Shown here: one piece after another, positions 1-9,205 of the stretch
Layout: each line of letters opens with the position of its first letter
Numbering within the stretch: position 1 is the stretch's first letter
Origin: Nocardia fluminea
GTDB lineage: Bacteria > Actinomycetota > Actinomycetes > Mycobacteriales > Mycobacteriaceae
Length of the DNA: 64,000 bases
Direction: 5' to 3'
NCBI RefSeq assembly: GCF_002846365.1
Contig: NZ_PJMW01000002.1
Location: 1,922,001 to 1,986,000 of the forward strand
Notes under the pieces: generated by a model
What the model saw: the letters and a program-made list of their open reading frames with translations, nothing else
Database searches by the model: none
What the model was told of the DNA's origin: nothing
Position numbers and translations under genes: made by a program

Positions 1-277
1 CGATATTGGTGAACACGGTGGCCTCGGCCTCGATGCGCCCCTTGGAGGCGACCGAGATCTCGGCGGTGCGCGCCAGCAGCCAGCGGCCGAGGGCGTCGAA
101 GCGGGGGCGATAAGCGGCGGTGGGACGTCCACCGAGGATGGCGCCGAGCCCCATGTCGAGGTTCGGCGCGTCCCAGACCAGCAGCACGCGTCGAACATCG
201 GAACCGCTCAACGCCTCGGAACCGGAACCTGCCTGGGCGGGCACCGGCATCTCGGGGGCGATCTCACTCACGCTCAT
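1..277 (-). CDS. NYN-domain protein, C-terminus outside the window
   Basis: The first 92 residues of a minus-strand gene are visible. After a ~28-residue leader comes VRRVLLVWDAPNLDMGLG, the opening beta-strand and acidic motif of NYN (PIN-like) domains, which are predicted Mg2+-dependent RNA nucleases. The ATG at 277 overlaps the TGA of trmB (ATGA), so the two are translationally coupled. In mycobacteria the matching gene (Rv0207c) lies between trmB and mmpL3, so mmpL3 probably lies just beyond the window edge. The domain assignment is by motif and synteny; the RNase role is only a family prediction. Confidence 0.8.
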   Translation of the reverse strand, partial: MSVSEIAPEMPVPAQAGSGSEALSGSDVRRVLLVWDAPNLDMGLGAILGGRPTAAYRPRFDALGRWLLARTAEISVASKGRIEAEATVFTNI

Positions 278-1077
278 CTGTCGATCTTCCCCCATATGAA
301 CTCGTTGATGGCGCTACCGGCACGCAGGCCTTTGCCTTCGAACTTGGTGACGGGCCGTTCGAAACCGATCGGCGCGGTAGTGCGGTTGGCGGCGCTGTCG
401 CCGCCGGTGGTGTCGTTCAGGCCGATGAACAGCGGTTCCTTGGAGCCTACTTCGAGAATATGCTCGGCGTAATCCGCGTGGTCGGTCGCCACGTGCAGCA
501 CGCCGCCAGGCTCGAGTCTGCTGGCGATCAGGGCGAAGGTCGGCGCCTGTAGCAGGCGGCGCTTGTGGTGCCGGGCCTTCGGCCATGGGTCGGGGAAGAA
601 CACCCGAACGCCGATCAGCGACTCCGGGGCAACCATGTTCTCGAGGACATCGACGGCATCGCCGCGCAGCAACCGGATGTTCTCGATCTCCTCGCGCTCG
701 ATCTGCTGGACCAGCTGGGCGAGGCCGGGCTGATACACCTCGATGCCGATGAGATTCAGGTGCGGTTCGGCCTTCGCCATGGCGGCCGTCGCGGTGCCGG
801 TGCCGGTGCCGATCTCGATCACCAGCGGCGCCTCGCGCCCGAACCAGGCGTCGGCCTCGACCGGATCGTTGGACACGTCGCGCCCGATCACCGGCCAGGT
901 ACGGTCCCACGAGGTCTGCTGGTTCGGCGTCAGCGCGCCCCGCCGCGAGCGGAAGCTCGTGACGCGCGGGTACAGCCGGGAGCCGGTGAGCGAGCGCCTG
1001 CCCGCGTCGTTCGGCATCTCCGACAGCTTGTGGCTGGTCGGCTCGGCGTGGTTGGCGGCGTCGTTCACGTCGTCCAT
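274..1077 (-). CDS. trmB: tRNA (guanine-N7-)-methyltransferase
   Basis: 267 residues; it methylates G46 in the variable loop of tRNA with S-adenosylmethionine. The Rossmann SAM motif is PLVIEIGTGTGTATAAMA (about residues 84-101), followed by GIEVYQPGL and the TrmB signature FFPDPWPKARHHKRRL (about 160-175). The 60-residue polar N-terminal extension is common in actinobacterial TrmB. It starts at ATG 1077 and overlaps the following NYN gene by four bases. The upstream gene diverges. Confidence 0.93.
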   Translation of the reverse strand: MDDVNDAANHAEPTSHKLSEMPNDAGRRSLTGSRLYPRVTSFRSRRGALTPNQQTSWDRTWPVIGRDVSNDPVEADAWFGREAPLVIEIGTGTGTATAAMAKAEPHLNLIGIEVYQPGLAQLVQQIEREEIENIRLLRGDAVDVLENMVAPESLIGVRVFFPDPWPKARHHKRRLLQAPTFALIASRLEPGGVLHVATDHADYAEHILEVGSKEPLFIGLNDTTGGDSAANRTTAPIGFERPVTKFEGKGLRAGSAINEFIWGKIDR

Positions 1078-1210
1078 TGTCCAGCATGCTCGGAGCTACG
1101 TCGCAGGCGAGTTCGTGGGACCGCTGATCCGCCCAGGTCGGCAGAAGGTTCGCCCGGCCCCGGCTCGCCGCGGATCTGACACAATGCCCTCCGAAAAGGG
1201 GGTGTGCGCA

Positions 1211-2320
1211 ATGCCGACAGCCACTGAATTCGCACAGACACGACCCGCGGACCAGCTCGACGCGCTGATCTCGGTTCTAGGCGCAGGTCGTGGGGGTGAT
1301 CCGGGGATCGCCGAGCAGCTCGCCGCGGCGGCCGCGCGCCGTCGTCGTCCGCTGCACATCCAGATCACCGGGCGTGCGCTCAGCGGGCGGACCACCGTGA
1401 TGGCCGCGCTGGCCTTGTTGTCGGCGCAGGAGACCGCGCCGGTCGATCAACCCGAGTTGCCCGATCCGGTTCTCGACGGCGACCTGGTCATCTATGTGCT
1501 GGCCGGTGCGCCGCAGGCCGCCGACTATCGCCTGCTCGCGACCCTGCCGCCGGGTCGCGGTGTGGTGGTGCTCAACAAGGCCGACGCGGTGGGCGCGCGC
1601 TGGGGTGAGGCCGTGGCCGCCGCCCAGCGGCACGCGCAGGAACTGGGCCTGCCGATCGTGCCGATCGTGGCCTCGGTCGCCGCCAAGACCAGGGCGGGAG
1701 CGGTGAGCGCCGAGGATCTGAGCGACCTGCGCAGGCTCGCGGTCGGCCCCGATGTGCCGTCGGTGCTGGCGGCCGATCTGTTCATCGGCGTCGGCTCCGA
1801 TCAGGAAGCGCGCAGGCGGCTGATCGCCAACTGGGATCTCTACGGCGTGGACTGCGCGCTGTCGGCCCTGCGCGCCGATCCCGATCTGCCCGCGTCGGCG
1901 ATCATCCAGATCCTGCACGCGGCGAGCGGGATCGATCCGCTGCACAAGCTGGTCCACCGCCGATACGAGCAGGTGGAGGCGGTGCGCGGCGGTGAACTGC
2001 TCGACGAGCTGACCCGGCTGGCCGCCCGCGCGGTCCCCGGCGACGGTGGCCGCGCCCGCGAGCTGATCGAGCACTATCTCACCGGGGACGAAGCACTCTG
2101 GGCCGGGCTGTGCGCCGGACTGGCGTGCCCGCAGGTCTCCCACCTGGCCGCGGGCTACTCCGCACCCGCGCCCGGCGACGCCGACGAAGCGCTCGCCCGC
2201 GCCACCCGCTGGCGTGCCGTCGTGTCCAGCGACATGCCCCCCGCGGCCAGGCGGGCCGCGCTGCGCGTGCACAACGGCTATGTCAGAGCCTGGGAGCGGA
2301 TGTCCAGTGCCGGCCTCTGA
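1211..2320 (+). CDS. GTPase-like protein (Rv0209 type)
   Basis: 369 residues from ATG 1211, chosen because a strong purine-rich ribosome site (AAAAGGGGG) lies 8-9 bases upstream; an in-frame ATG at 1184 would add nine residues. A P-loop-like segment (GRALSGRTTVM) lies near residue 60, and VVVLNKADAVG near 120 resembles the GTPase G4 motif NKxD. The rest is helical and unrecognised. The stop overlaps the GTG start of the next gene, so the pair is an operon. Position and length match the uncharacterised mycobacterial Rv0209. Nucleotide binding is inferred from the motifs; the substrate is unknown. Confidence 0.75.
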   Translation: MPTATEFAQTRPADQLDALISVLGAGRGGDPGIAEQLAAAAARRRRPLHIQITGRALSGRTTVMAALALLSAQETAPVDQPELPDPVLDGDLVIYVLAGAPQAADYRLLATLPPGRGVVVLNKADAVGARWGEAVAAAQRHAQELGLPIVPIVASVAAKTRAGAVSAEDLSDLRRLAVGPDVPSVLAADLFIGVGSDQEARRRLIANWDLYGVDCALSALRADPDLPASAIIQILHAASGIDPLHKLVHRRYEQVEAVRGGELLDELTRLAARAVPGDGGRARELIEHYLTGDEALWAGLCAGLACPQVSHLAAGYSAPAPGDADEALARATRWRAVVSSDMPPAARRAALRVHNGYVRAWERMSSAGL

Positions 2321-3827
2321 GGTCCCGCCCGGGCAAAGCTCGGTTGTCGACCGGGAGGGCCACGCAAGCGGCGACCCGAGTGCCGTGCCCACCGACGACC
2401 CGGGTGTCCTACCCGCGGCGGTGGACGCGGTGATCGAACGGTGGAACCCGCAGGGTGGCGCCCTGCTCCGGGCGATGGCCGCCGCGGGGGAGGGCAGCAG
2501 CGTCGACTTCTACGCCCCCGACGATGCCAACACCACCCTGCTGCGCACCGAACTCGCCCGCTTCGAACCCCATATCGATCTGGCCGATCCCACCGCGGGC
2601 AACGATCCGGCCGCCGCTCTGCTCGTTTTCGACGCCGGCAGCGTCCTCGGCGCCGACATGTTCGCCCTGATCGACCGGCTGCGCGCCGCCGGCCAGCGAA
2701 TCCTGCTCGCCATGAACGGCTTTCACGCCTATCAGGACTGGCGCGCGACCCGCGACCGCAATCTCGAACTGCTCGCCGCGCGCGGCATCACCGACCTCGA
2801 CATCGTCGCCGTCTCGGCCCGGCTGGCCGCCGCCGCGCGCGCCACCGACGACTCCGCCCTGCTCGATCGCTCCGGCGTGGCCGGACTGCACGCCACCCTC
2901 GCCGCGGCCACCGCGAAGGGACCCGCCGACGGCGCCGAGCGCCGCAACGCCGTGCGCACCCGGGTACTCGCCGACACCAGGGCGAGAATCGACGAACAGA
3001 TCGCCGCCCTGCGCTCCGGCACGGACACCGCCCGCATCAGAGAGGAGCGCATCGGGCTGGCCGCCGAGCGCGACGGCGGTCGCCAGACGGGCCTGGCCGC
3101 CGTGCGCAGTCAGGTCCAGCTCGCCCGCGTCGACCTGACCACCGAACTCGGCGCGATGGTGCGGGCGCTGCACACCCGTTCCCGCGCCGAACTCGACCGC
3201 TGCGACCGCGCCGAACTGCGCGCCTACCCCCAGCGTTTGCAGCAGGCGGCCGGTGAACTGTCGGTCTCGGTCGACGCTGTCATCGACGCCCGGGTCATCG
3301 AAGCGGCCCGCCGGATCGGCACCGCCGCGCCGACCGTCCGCCGTCACGATCCGGCGCCGCGGGTCGGTCCGGATCCCGGCAAGAGACACCGGGGTGTCGA
3401 AGATCACCTCATGATCGCGCTCGGCGCGTCGGCCGGTGTCGGCCTCGGCCGGTTGGTCGTGGCGCCGCTGTCGCTGGTCCCGACACTGGACGTGGCGAGT
3501 GTCCCGGTGACGCTGCTGCTCGGCGCGGGCGCGGCCGCCTGGGTCGTGCGCGCCCGCGGCCAGCTCGCCGAACGCAATCACCTGGCCCAGTGGGTCTCCG
3601 AGGCCTTGGTCAATATCAAAGCCCAGCTCGAACAGCGTGTCGCGGGAGTGCTCGTGGACATCGAGGCCGAACTGGCCGAGCACGTGGTGCGGGAATCGAC
3701 GGCGCGGGCGGTGGCGGTGGATCGGCGTGTCTCCGAACTCGACGCGCTCGCGCGCAGGCTCGTCGCGGAGCGTCCCGCACAGCTGACGGCCTGTGAGCGC
3801 GACATCGCCACGCTCGATCGACTGTGA
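2307..3827 (+). CDS. Membrane-associated partner of the GTPase-like protein (Rv0210 type)
   Basis: 506 residues. The GTG at 2307 is preferred because it sits 14 bases inside the end of the upstream gene behind GGGAGCGG. The N-terminal third looks like a degenerate GTPase fold (ALLVFDAGS, ILLAMNGF in the place of NKxD, IVAVSARL). Residues ~195-310 are long charged helices likely to form coiled coil. A hydrophobic hairpin follows (about residues 375-415), then a second helical stretch to the C-terminus. Together with the upstream gene this layout resembles a two-gene dynamin-like unit, but that is inference. It corresponds to uncharacterised Rv0210. Confidence 0.72.
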   Translation: MPASEVPPGQSSVVDREGHASGDPSAVPTDDPGVLPAAVDAVIERWNPQGGALLRAMAAAGEGSSVDFYAPDDANTTLLRTELARFEPHIDLADPTAGNDPAAALLVFDAGSVLGADMFALIDRLRAAGQRILLAMNGFHAYQDWRATRDRNLELLAARGITDLDIVAVSARLAAAARATDDSALLDRSGVAGLHATLAAATAKGPADGAERRNAVRTRVLADTRARIDEQIAALRSGTDTARIREERIGLAAERDGGRQTGLAAVRSQVQLARVDLTTELGAMVRALHTRSRAELDRCDRAELRAYPQRLQQAAGELSVSVDAVIDARVIEAARRIGTAAPTVRRHDPAPRVGPDPGKRHRGVEDHLMIALGASAGVGLGRLVVAPLSLVPTLDVASVPVTLLLGAGAAAWVVRARGQLAERNHLAQWVSEALVNIKAQLEQRVAGVLVDIEAELAEHVVRESTARAVAVDRRVSELDALARRLVAERPAQLTACERDIATLDRL

Positions 3828-4076
3828 GCGCGGGATTGACCGATACACCTGTGGGTACCTGTTAGGGAGCCCGATGCCATATCGGTCGTCATATCGCGTT
3901 AACCTTGAGGCAGGAACCTGGGCGTCCGCTCTTGCCAGTCGATGCGCGGCCACCGTCCGTGTACGGCCTTCCTAGCCGTCTATCGGGGTTGTGCGACGGT
4001 TGGTCACTGCGGACGCCTTACCCGCCCATGGTGGCGATCGATGGATCGAACAACCGCCCATCTCAGGAGAGTTTTC

Positions 4077-5906
4077 ATGACCTCAGCGACCATTCCTGGT
4101 CTTCGTGGATCCGACGGCAAGGCGCCGACCGAGCACAGTGAACTGCTCGCCTGGGTACAGGAAGTCGCAGAGCTCACTCAGCCCGATCGCGTGGTCTGGG
4201 CCGACGGCTCCGACGCGGAATGGGATCGCCTGACCGCGCAGCTGGTCGAGGCGGGCACGTTCAAGCAGCTCGACGAGAAGAAGAAGCCGAACTCCTTCCT
4301 AGCGCTGTCCGATCCCTCCGATGTGGCGCGCGTGGAATCGCGCACCTACATCTGTTCCAAGACCGAGGCCGACGCCGGTCCGACCAACAACTGGGTCGAC
4401 CCCGCCGAGATGCGCGCCACCATGACCGAGCTGTACCGCGGCTCGATGAAGGGCCGCACCATGTACGTGGTGCCGTTCTGCATGGGCCCGCTCGGCGCCG
4501 AGGACCCCAAGCTGGGCGTGGAACTCACCGACTCCGAGTACGTGGTCGTGTCGATGCGTGTGATGACCCGCATGGGCAAGGCCGCGCTGGACAAGCTGGG
4601 CACCGACAAGCCGTTCGTGAAGGCGCTGCACTCCGTGGGCGCGCCGCTGGCCGAGGGCCAGGCCGACGTGCCGTGGCCGTGCAGCGATACCAAGTACATC
4701 ACCCACTTCCCCGAGGACCGCGAGATCTGGTCCTTCGGTTCGGGCTACGGCGGCAACGCCCTGCTGGGCAAGAAGTGCTACTCGCTGCGCATCGCCTCGG
4801 CGATGGCCCACGACGAGGGCTGGCTGGCCGAGCACATGCTGATCCTCAAGCTGATCTCGCCCGAGAACAAGAACTACTACGTCGCCGCCGCCTTCCCGAG
4901 CGCCTGTGGCAAGACCAACCTCGCGATGATCCAGCCGACCATCCCCGGCTGGCGCGCGGAGACTCTGGGCGACGACATCGCCTGGATGCGTTTCGGCAAG
5001 GACGGTCAGCTCTACGCCGTGAACCCGGAGTTCGGTTTCTTCGGCGTCGCGCCGGGCACCAACCACAGCTCCAACCCCAACGCGATGGCCACCATCGACG
5101 CGGGCAACACCGTTTACACCAACGTCGCCAACACCGACGACAACGATGTGTGGTGGGAGGGTCTCGAAGGCGACCCGCAGCACCTGATCGACTGGAAGGG
5201 CAACGACTGGACTCCCGAGTCCGACACCCCCGCCGCGCACCCGAACTCGCGCTACTGCACCCCGATGTCGCAGTGCCCCACCCTGGCGCCGGAATGGGAC
5301 GACCCGCAGGGCGTGCCGATCTCGGCCATCCTGTTCGGCGGTCGCCGCAAGACCACCGTCCCGCTGGTGACCGAGTCGTTCGGCTGGGAGCACGGCGTGT
5401 TCATGGGCGCCACCATGGGCTCGGAGCAGACCGCGGCCGCCGAGGGCAAGGTCGGCACCGTCCGTCGCGACCCGATGGCGATGCTGCCGTTCCTCGGCTA
5501 CCACGTGGGCGACTACCTCAACCACTGGATCGACCTCGGCAAGAACGCCGACGCGAACAAGCTGCCCAAGATCTTCTACGTCAACTGGTTCCGTCGTGGC
5601 GACGACGGCCGCTTCCTGTGGCCCGGATTCGGTGAGAACTCCCGCGTGCTGGAGTGGATCGTCGGCCGCATCGAGGGCCGCTCGGGCGCCACGGCCACCG
5701 CGGTCGGCAACGTGCCCTCGGCCGCCGATCTCGACCTGGACGGCCTCGACGTGGTCGCCGCCGATGTCGACGAGGCACTCGCGGTGAACGCCGACGAGTG
5801 GCGCAAGGAGATCCCGTCGATCGAGGAGTGGTTCGAGTTCGTCGGCGACAAGCTGCCCTCGGGCGTGCGTGACGAGTTCGAGGCACTCAAGGAGCGCCTG
5901 GGCTGA
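4077..5906 (+). CDS. pckG: Phosphoenolpyruvate carboxykinase (GTP)
   Basis: 609 residues, the normal size for the GTP-dependent enzyme, which converts oxaloacetate and GTP to PEP, GDP and CO2 in gluconeogenesis. The P-loop [15 protein letters not shown] with the reactive cysteine is near residue 280, the metal/nucleotide motif GDDIAWMRF near 304, and the conserved C-terminal block [19 protein letters not shown] near 508. The ATG at 4077 follows AGGAGA. It is monocistronic, with ~250 bases of upstream regulatory space and a strong terminator behind. The mycobacterial orthologue is called pckA. Confidence 0.97.
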   Translation: MTSATIPGLRGSDGKAPTEHSELLAWVQEVAELTQPDRVVWADGSDAEWDRLTAQLVEAGTFKQLDEKKKPNSFLALSDPSDVARVESRTYICSKTEADAGPTNNWVDPAEMRATMTELYRGSMKGRTMYVVPFCMGPLGAEDPKLGVELTDSEYVVVSMRVMTRMGKAALDKLGTDKPFVKALHSVGAPLAEGQADVPWPCSDTKYITHFPEDREIWSFGSGYGGNALLGKKCYSLRIASAMAHDEGWLAEHMLILKLISPENKNYYVAAAFPSACGKTNLAMIQPTIPGWRAETLGDDIAWMRFGKDGQLYAVNPEFGFFGVAPGTNHSSNPNAMATIDAGNTVYTNVANTDDNDVWWEGLEGDPQHLIDWKGNDWTPESDTPAAHPNSRYCTPMSQCPTLAPEWDDPQGVPISAILFGGRRKTTVPLVTESFGWEHGVFMGATMGSEQTAAAEGKVGTVRRDPMAMLPFLGYHVGDYLNHWIDLGKNADANKLPKIFYVNWFRRGDDGRFLWPGFGENSRVLEWIVGRIEGRSGATATAVGNVPSAADLDLDGLDVVAADVDEALAVNADEWRKEIPSIEEWFEFVGDKLPSGVRDEFEALKERLG

Positions 5907-5915
5907 TCCCCGAAC

Positions 5916-5954
5916 ACAGAACCGCCCGTACCGTTTCGGTACGGGCGGTTCTGT
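5916..5954. terminator. Rho-independent type terminator after pckG
   Basis: A perfect 17-bp inverted repeat (arms 5917-5933 and 5937-5953, core ACCGCCCGTACC) closes on a 3-base loop ten bases after the pckG stop. There is only a weak T tract, as is usual in high-GC actinobacteria. Confidence 0.85.
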
Positions 5955-6138
5955 TCGTCCGGGGTCGTCCGATGATTTCCGCGAACTCTTTCTGGGTACA
6001 TATCTGTCGTTGTCAGAGAGTCGCTGGTGGCGTCGGCCTAACAGTCGCCTATATTCCCTCTCGAGCTGAAACCCCTGCGAGACTCCTGCACCGCCACGCG
6101 GTCAACGACGAGATCGACGCTGAGAGGTGGTTTGACGC

Positions 6139-6318
6139 ATGACCGATCTGGTGACCGGATTCGAGTCCGACACCTGTTCGAGCACGCCCATGCAGCGTGT
6201 GGCGGGCCGCCTGGAGCGCGCCCTGCCCCCGGGCTGGCGGGTCGAGGTCGTCGACCTACCCGCCCGGGGTGAAGTGGCCGCGCAGCCTGTCCTGCGGGTC
6301 CATATGCCCGAGAACTAG
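6139..6318 (+). CDS. Small hypothetical protein, 59 residues
   Basis: A short open frame beginning MTDLVTGFESDTCSS and ending LRVHMPEN, behind a GAGAGGTGG ribosome site. Third codon positions are strongly GC, as in neighbouring genes. Its TAG overlaps the TAG of the convergent aldehyde dehydrogenase (shared CTAG at 6315-6318). No family is recognised; there is no signal peptide and no membrane segment. Confidence 0.5.
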   Translation: MTDLVTGFESDTCSSTPMQRVAGRLERALPPGWRVEVVDLPARGEVAAQPVLRVHMPEN

Positions 6319-7769
6319 GAGCTGGGGTCGGTCCAGCCCATGGGCATCAGGACCGACTTCTGCTCACAGAACGCGTCGAGGCCCTCGGGGCCGTTCTCGC
6401 GGCCGATGCCCGAGTTCTTGTAGCCGCCGAACGGTGCGGTCGGGTCGAAGGCGTACCAGTTGATCGCGAAGGTGCCGGTGCGAATCCGGGCCGCCACCTC
6501 GACACCGTGCTCGATATCGGTGGTCCACACCGAACCGGCGAGGCCGTAGTCGGAGTCGTTGGCGATGGCGATGGCCTCGTCCTCGGTCTCGTACGGGATC
6601 ACCGAGAGCACGGGGCCGAAGATCTCCTCCTGGGCGATGGTGCTCGCGTTGTCGACGTCGGCGAAGATCGTCGGCTCGACGAACCAGCCGCGCTCCACGC
6701 CCGCCGGCCTGCCGCCGCCGAGCACCAGTCGCGCGCCCTCGGCCTTGCCCTTGGCGATGTAGCCCTCCACGCGGTCGCGCTGCTTTTCGCTGATCAGCGG
6801 GCCGAGCTGGGTGGCGGGATCGGTCGGGTCACCGGTCTGCATGGTCTTGACGTGCGCGACCAGCGCCTCGACGATCTCGTCGTAGCGGCTGCGCGGGGCG
6901 AGGATCCGGGTCTGCGCGACGCAGCCCTGCCCGCTGTTCATCAGTCCGGAGAACGCGAGCACGGGAATGCTCGCGGCCAGGTCGACGTCGGGCAGCACGA
7001 TGGCAGCCGACTTGCCGCCGAGTTCGAGCGACACGGTCTTGAGCTGCTCACCGGCCAGCGCGGCCAGTTTCCTGCCGACCGGGGTGCTGCCGGTGAAGGT
7101 CACCTTGTCGACGCCGGGGTGGCCCGCGAGGTATTCGCTGGCCTCGGCCTCGGCGGGCAGTACGGAGAGCACACCGTCGGGCAGGCCGGCTTCGGTGAAG
7201 AGGTCGGCGAGGATGTTCGCGGTCAGCGGAGTCAGCGGCGAGGGCTTGAGCACCACGGTGCAGCCGGCCAGCAACGCGGGTCCGAGCTTGTTGGCGGCGA
7301 GGAACAACGGGACATTCCAGGCGGTGATCGCGGCGACGACACCACGGGGTTCCCGTGAGACACGCGAGGTTCCGAAAAGGCCGACTCGAGTCTCGTTCCA
7401 GGCGAACGTTTTCGCGAGCTCGGTGAGTGCGTCGAGTGCGGCGACGGCCGGAATCTGGTTGAGCGTCAAGGCGGCTAACGTCGGTGCGCCCATCTCCGCG
7501 GTGAGCGCGGCGAGCAATTCCGGCGAGCGCTGCTCGATCAGCCGCGCGACCTTGCCGAGTACCTCCGCTCGTTCCAGTGGAGGTGTGGACGGCCACGGCC
7601 CGCTGTCGAACGCGTCGCGCGCCGCGGCGACTGCCGCGTCGACATCGGCGTTCGTTACCGCCGGCACGCTGCCCACGGTCTCCTCCGTTGCGGGGGAGAC
7701 CACCGAAATGCGGTCACTACCGGCCGGGGTGGTCCACTTCCCGCCGATGAACAGACTGTCGTAGTGCAT
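6315..7769 (-). CDS. NAD(P)-dependent aldehyde dehydrogenase
   Basis: 484 residues, full length for the superfamily. The glycine-rich cofactor region contains FTGSTPVGRKLAAL, the catalytic glutamate is in LELGGKSA, and the catalytic cysteine is in GQGCVAQTR (about residue 285). EEIFGPVLSVIPY is a further family block. It oxidises aldehydes to acids; the substrate cannot be told from sequence. Position and size match Rv0223c. It starts at ATG 7769. Confidence 0.92.
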   Translation of the reverse strand: MHYDSLFIGGKWTTPAGSDRISVVSPATEETVGSVPAVTNADVDAAVAAARDAFDSGPWPSTPPLERAEVLGKVARLIEQRSPELLAALTAEMGAPTLAALTLNQIPAVAALDALTELAKTFAWNETRVGLFGTSRVSREPRGVVAAITAWNVPLFLAANKLGPALLAGCTVVLKPSPLTPLTANILADLFTEAGLPDGVLSVLPAEAEASEYLAGHPGVDKVTFTGSTPVGRKLAALAGEQLKTVSLELGGKSAAIVLPDVDLAASIPVLAFSGLMNSGQGCVAQTRILAPRSRYDEIVEALVAHVKTMQTGDPTDPATQLGPLISEKQRDRVEGYIAKGKAEGARLVLGGGRPAGVERGWFVEPTIFADVDNASTIAQEEIFGPVLSVIPYETEDEAIAIANDSDYGLAGSVWTTDIEHGVEVAARIRTGTFAINWYAFDPTAPFGGYKNSGIGRENGPEGLDAFCEQKSVLMPMGWTDPSS

Positions 7770-7980
7770 GAGAACACGTTACAGTTTTGCGGGCGAATTG
7801 TCTGCAACCTGTTCTAATTCGCTGCGGCGCAACGACTGTGAAGATTGCGAATTCCAACCTGTCGGTTCGCTTTTCGGGGAAACGCACTATTGCGTTCCGG
7901 TGGTGAAAAGGGGATGCTTTAGCTACTGATCAGCTCGCTCGATTCATCGGACATTAACAGCGAATTGGGGAGACCGACTC

Positions 7981-8277
7981 ATGGCTGTGCAAGTGATCGG
8001 CCGATCGTTGATGACCAGCGACCAGACCGACCATCAAGCGAAAAGTGTGGGCAGTGGCGGATGGGTTGTCTCATTCCTGCCGGGCCGCACACTCACGATC
8101 GAGCAGGCGACTGCCGCTATCCAGGCCGCTGAGGCGGTCGCGATGGTCGGCGCACTGGCCGACCAGGTCGGCCTGACCACGTTGGAGACCGTGGGCCTGG
8201 CGATTCAGGAGTCGCCGTGGGTCAGGGTGTTACCCGAGCCTATGCGGAGGTCGCGGCGCTTGAGCTGGCTGGCGTGA
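7981..8277 (+). CDS. Hypothetical protein, 98 residues
   Basis: A small protein with an alanine-rich central helix (about residues 41-60) and a basic C-terminus (MRRSRRLSWLA). A GGGGAGA ribosome site precedes ATG 7981. Its stop abuts the stop of the convergent methyltransferase. No family is recognised. The 210-base gap on its 5' side separates it from the divergent aldehyde dehydrogenase gene. Confidence 0.6.
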   Translation: MAVQVIGRSLMTSDQTDHQAKSVGSGGWVVSFLPGRTLTIEQATAAIQAAEAVAMVGALADQVGLTTLETVGLAIQESPWVRVLPEPMRRSRRLSWLA

Positions 8278-9030
8278 TCATGCTTTGGTAGCCACCACCA
8301 CCAGGTTGCTGACCAGTAGCTCGCGAACGACCGGAACTCGGACGAGCCACCAGGCCCAGCGCGGGTGATAACGCGGAAAAATAGTCCGCACGTCGGCTGA
8401 AGTCGTTGCCGCCCAGTGCAACCCATCCGCCGCTGTCACCGCGAACAGTGATCGGCCGAACCTGTTCTTCGGCTCGCGTCCGTTCTTGCGCCGGTACCGG
8501 CGGGCCGCGAACTCGCCACCGAGGTAGTGCCAGAGACCGGTCTCGTGCCCACCGAACGGCCCGTGCCACACGGTGTACGAGTACACGATGAGGCCACCGG
8601 GCTTGGTCACCCGCACCATCTCGTCCGCCATCAACCAGGGCTGCGGCACGTGTTCGGCGACGTTGGAGGAGAAGCAGACGTCGAAGGCGTTGTCGCGGAA
8701 GGGCAGTGCCATGCCCGATCCGCGCACCGAACCCGACACCCGCAGCCCGGCGGCGTGCATCTCCGACGGGTCCGGCTCCACCGAGACGTAGCGCGCGCCC
8801 ACCGCGGTGAACTCGTCGGCGAAGTAGCCGGGGCCGCCGCCCACGTCGAGGACGACGGTGCCGGTGAGGTCGCGGCCGGTGATGTCGGCGTAGAAGTCGC
8901 CGATCAGCTCCGCGCTGTCGGTGGCGATGCCGCCGTAGAAACGGGCCGGGTCGGACTGCTCGAAGCGGAAGCTGGTGAGCAGGCGCAGCGAGCGGCGCAG
9001 CGTGGCCCGGCGCGCGAATCTCGATCGGTC
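8278..9030 (-). CDS. Class I SAM-dependent methyltransferase (Rv0224c type), start unresolved
   Basis: The SAM-binding motif VVLDVGGGPGYFADEF and the downstream LPFRDNAFDVCFSSNVAEHV are typical of small-molecule or lipid methyltransferases. Read upstream, the frame contains FARRATLRRSLRLL, the N-terminal signature I associate with the Rv0224c family. The frame is open back to an in-frame TAG at 9103-9105, yet I find no ATG, GTG or TTG between that stop and residue GGGP; the first usual start (GTG 8844) would delete the SAM motif. The coordinate 9030 is therefore approximate. A CTG start at 9000 or a small sequence error are possible. Confidence 0.78.
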   Translation of the reverse strand, partial: DRSRFARRATLRRSLRLLTSFRFEQSDPARFYGGIATDSAELIGDFYADITGRDLTGTVVLDVGGGPGYFADEFTAVGARYVSVEPDPSEMHAAGLRVSGSVRGSGMALPFRDNAFDVCFSSNVAEHVPQPWLMADEMVRVTKPGGLIVYSYTVWHGPFGGHETGLWHYLGGEFAARRYRRKNGREPKNRFGRSLFAVTAADGLHWAATTSADVRTIFPRYHPRWAWWLVRVPVVRELLVSNLVVVATKA

Positions 9031-9205
9031 GCGTGGCTGGACGGGCTGCTCGGATGGTGCGGTTGGATGGCTGCGGTTGGGGAGGGTCTGGGGTGGATCG
9101 CGCTATGTGGGCGGGCGCTGTCGATACAGCCGTGTTGCGTGGAGCACACCCGCTAGTGTGGGGGCCGACGTTTGTCTGCCACCGAACCGATTGCGAGCCC
9201 CGACC

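Noticed and set aside
2409..3953. Minus-strand frame of ~514 codons opposite the Rv0210-like gene
   Set aside because: Low-complexity Arg/Gly/Asp-rich translation without start context; the plus strand has the syntenic gene with a better ribosome site.
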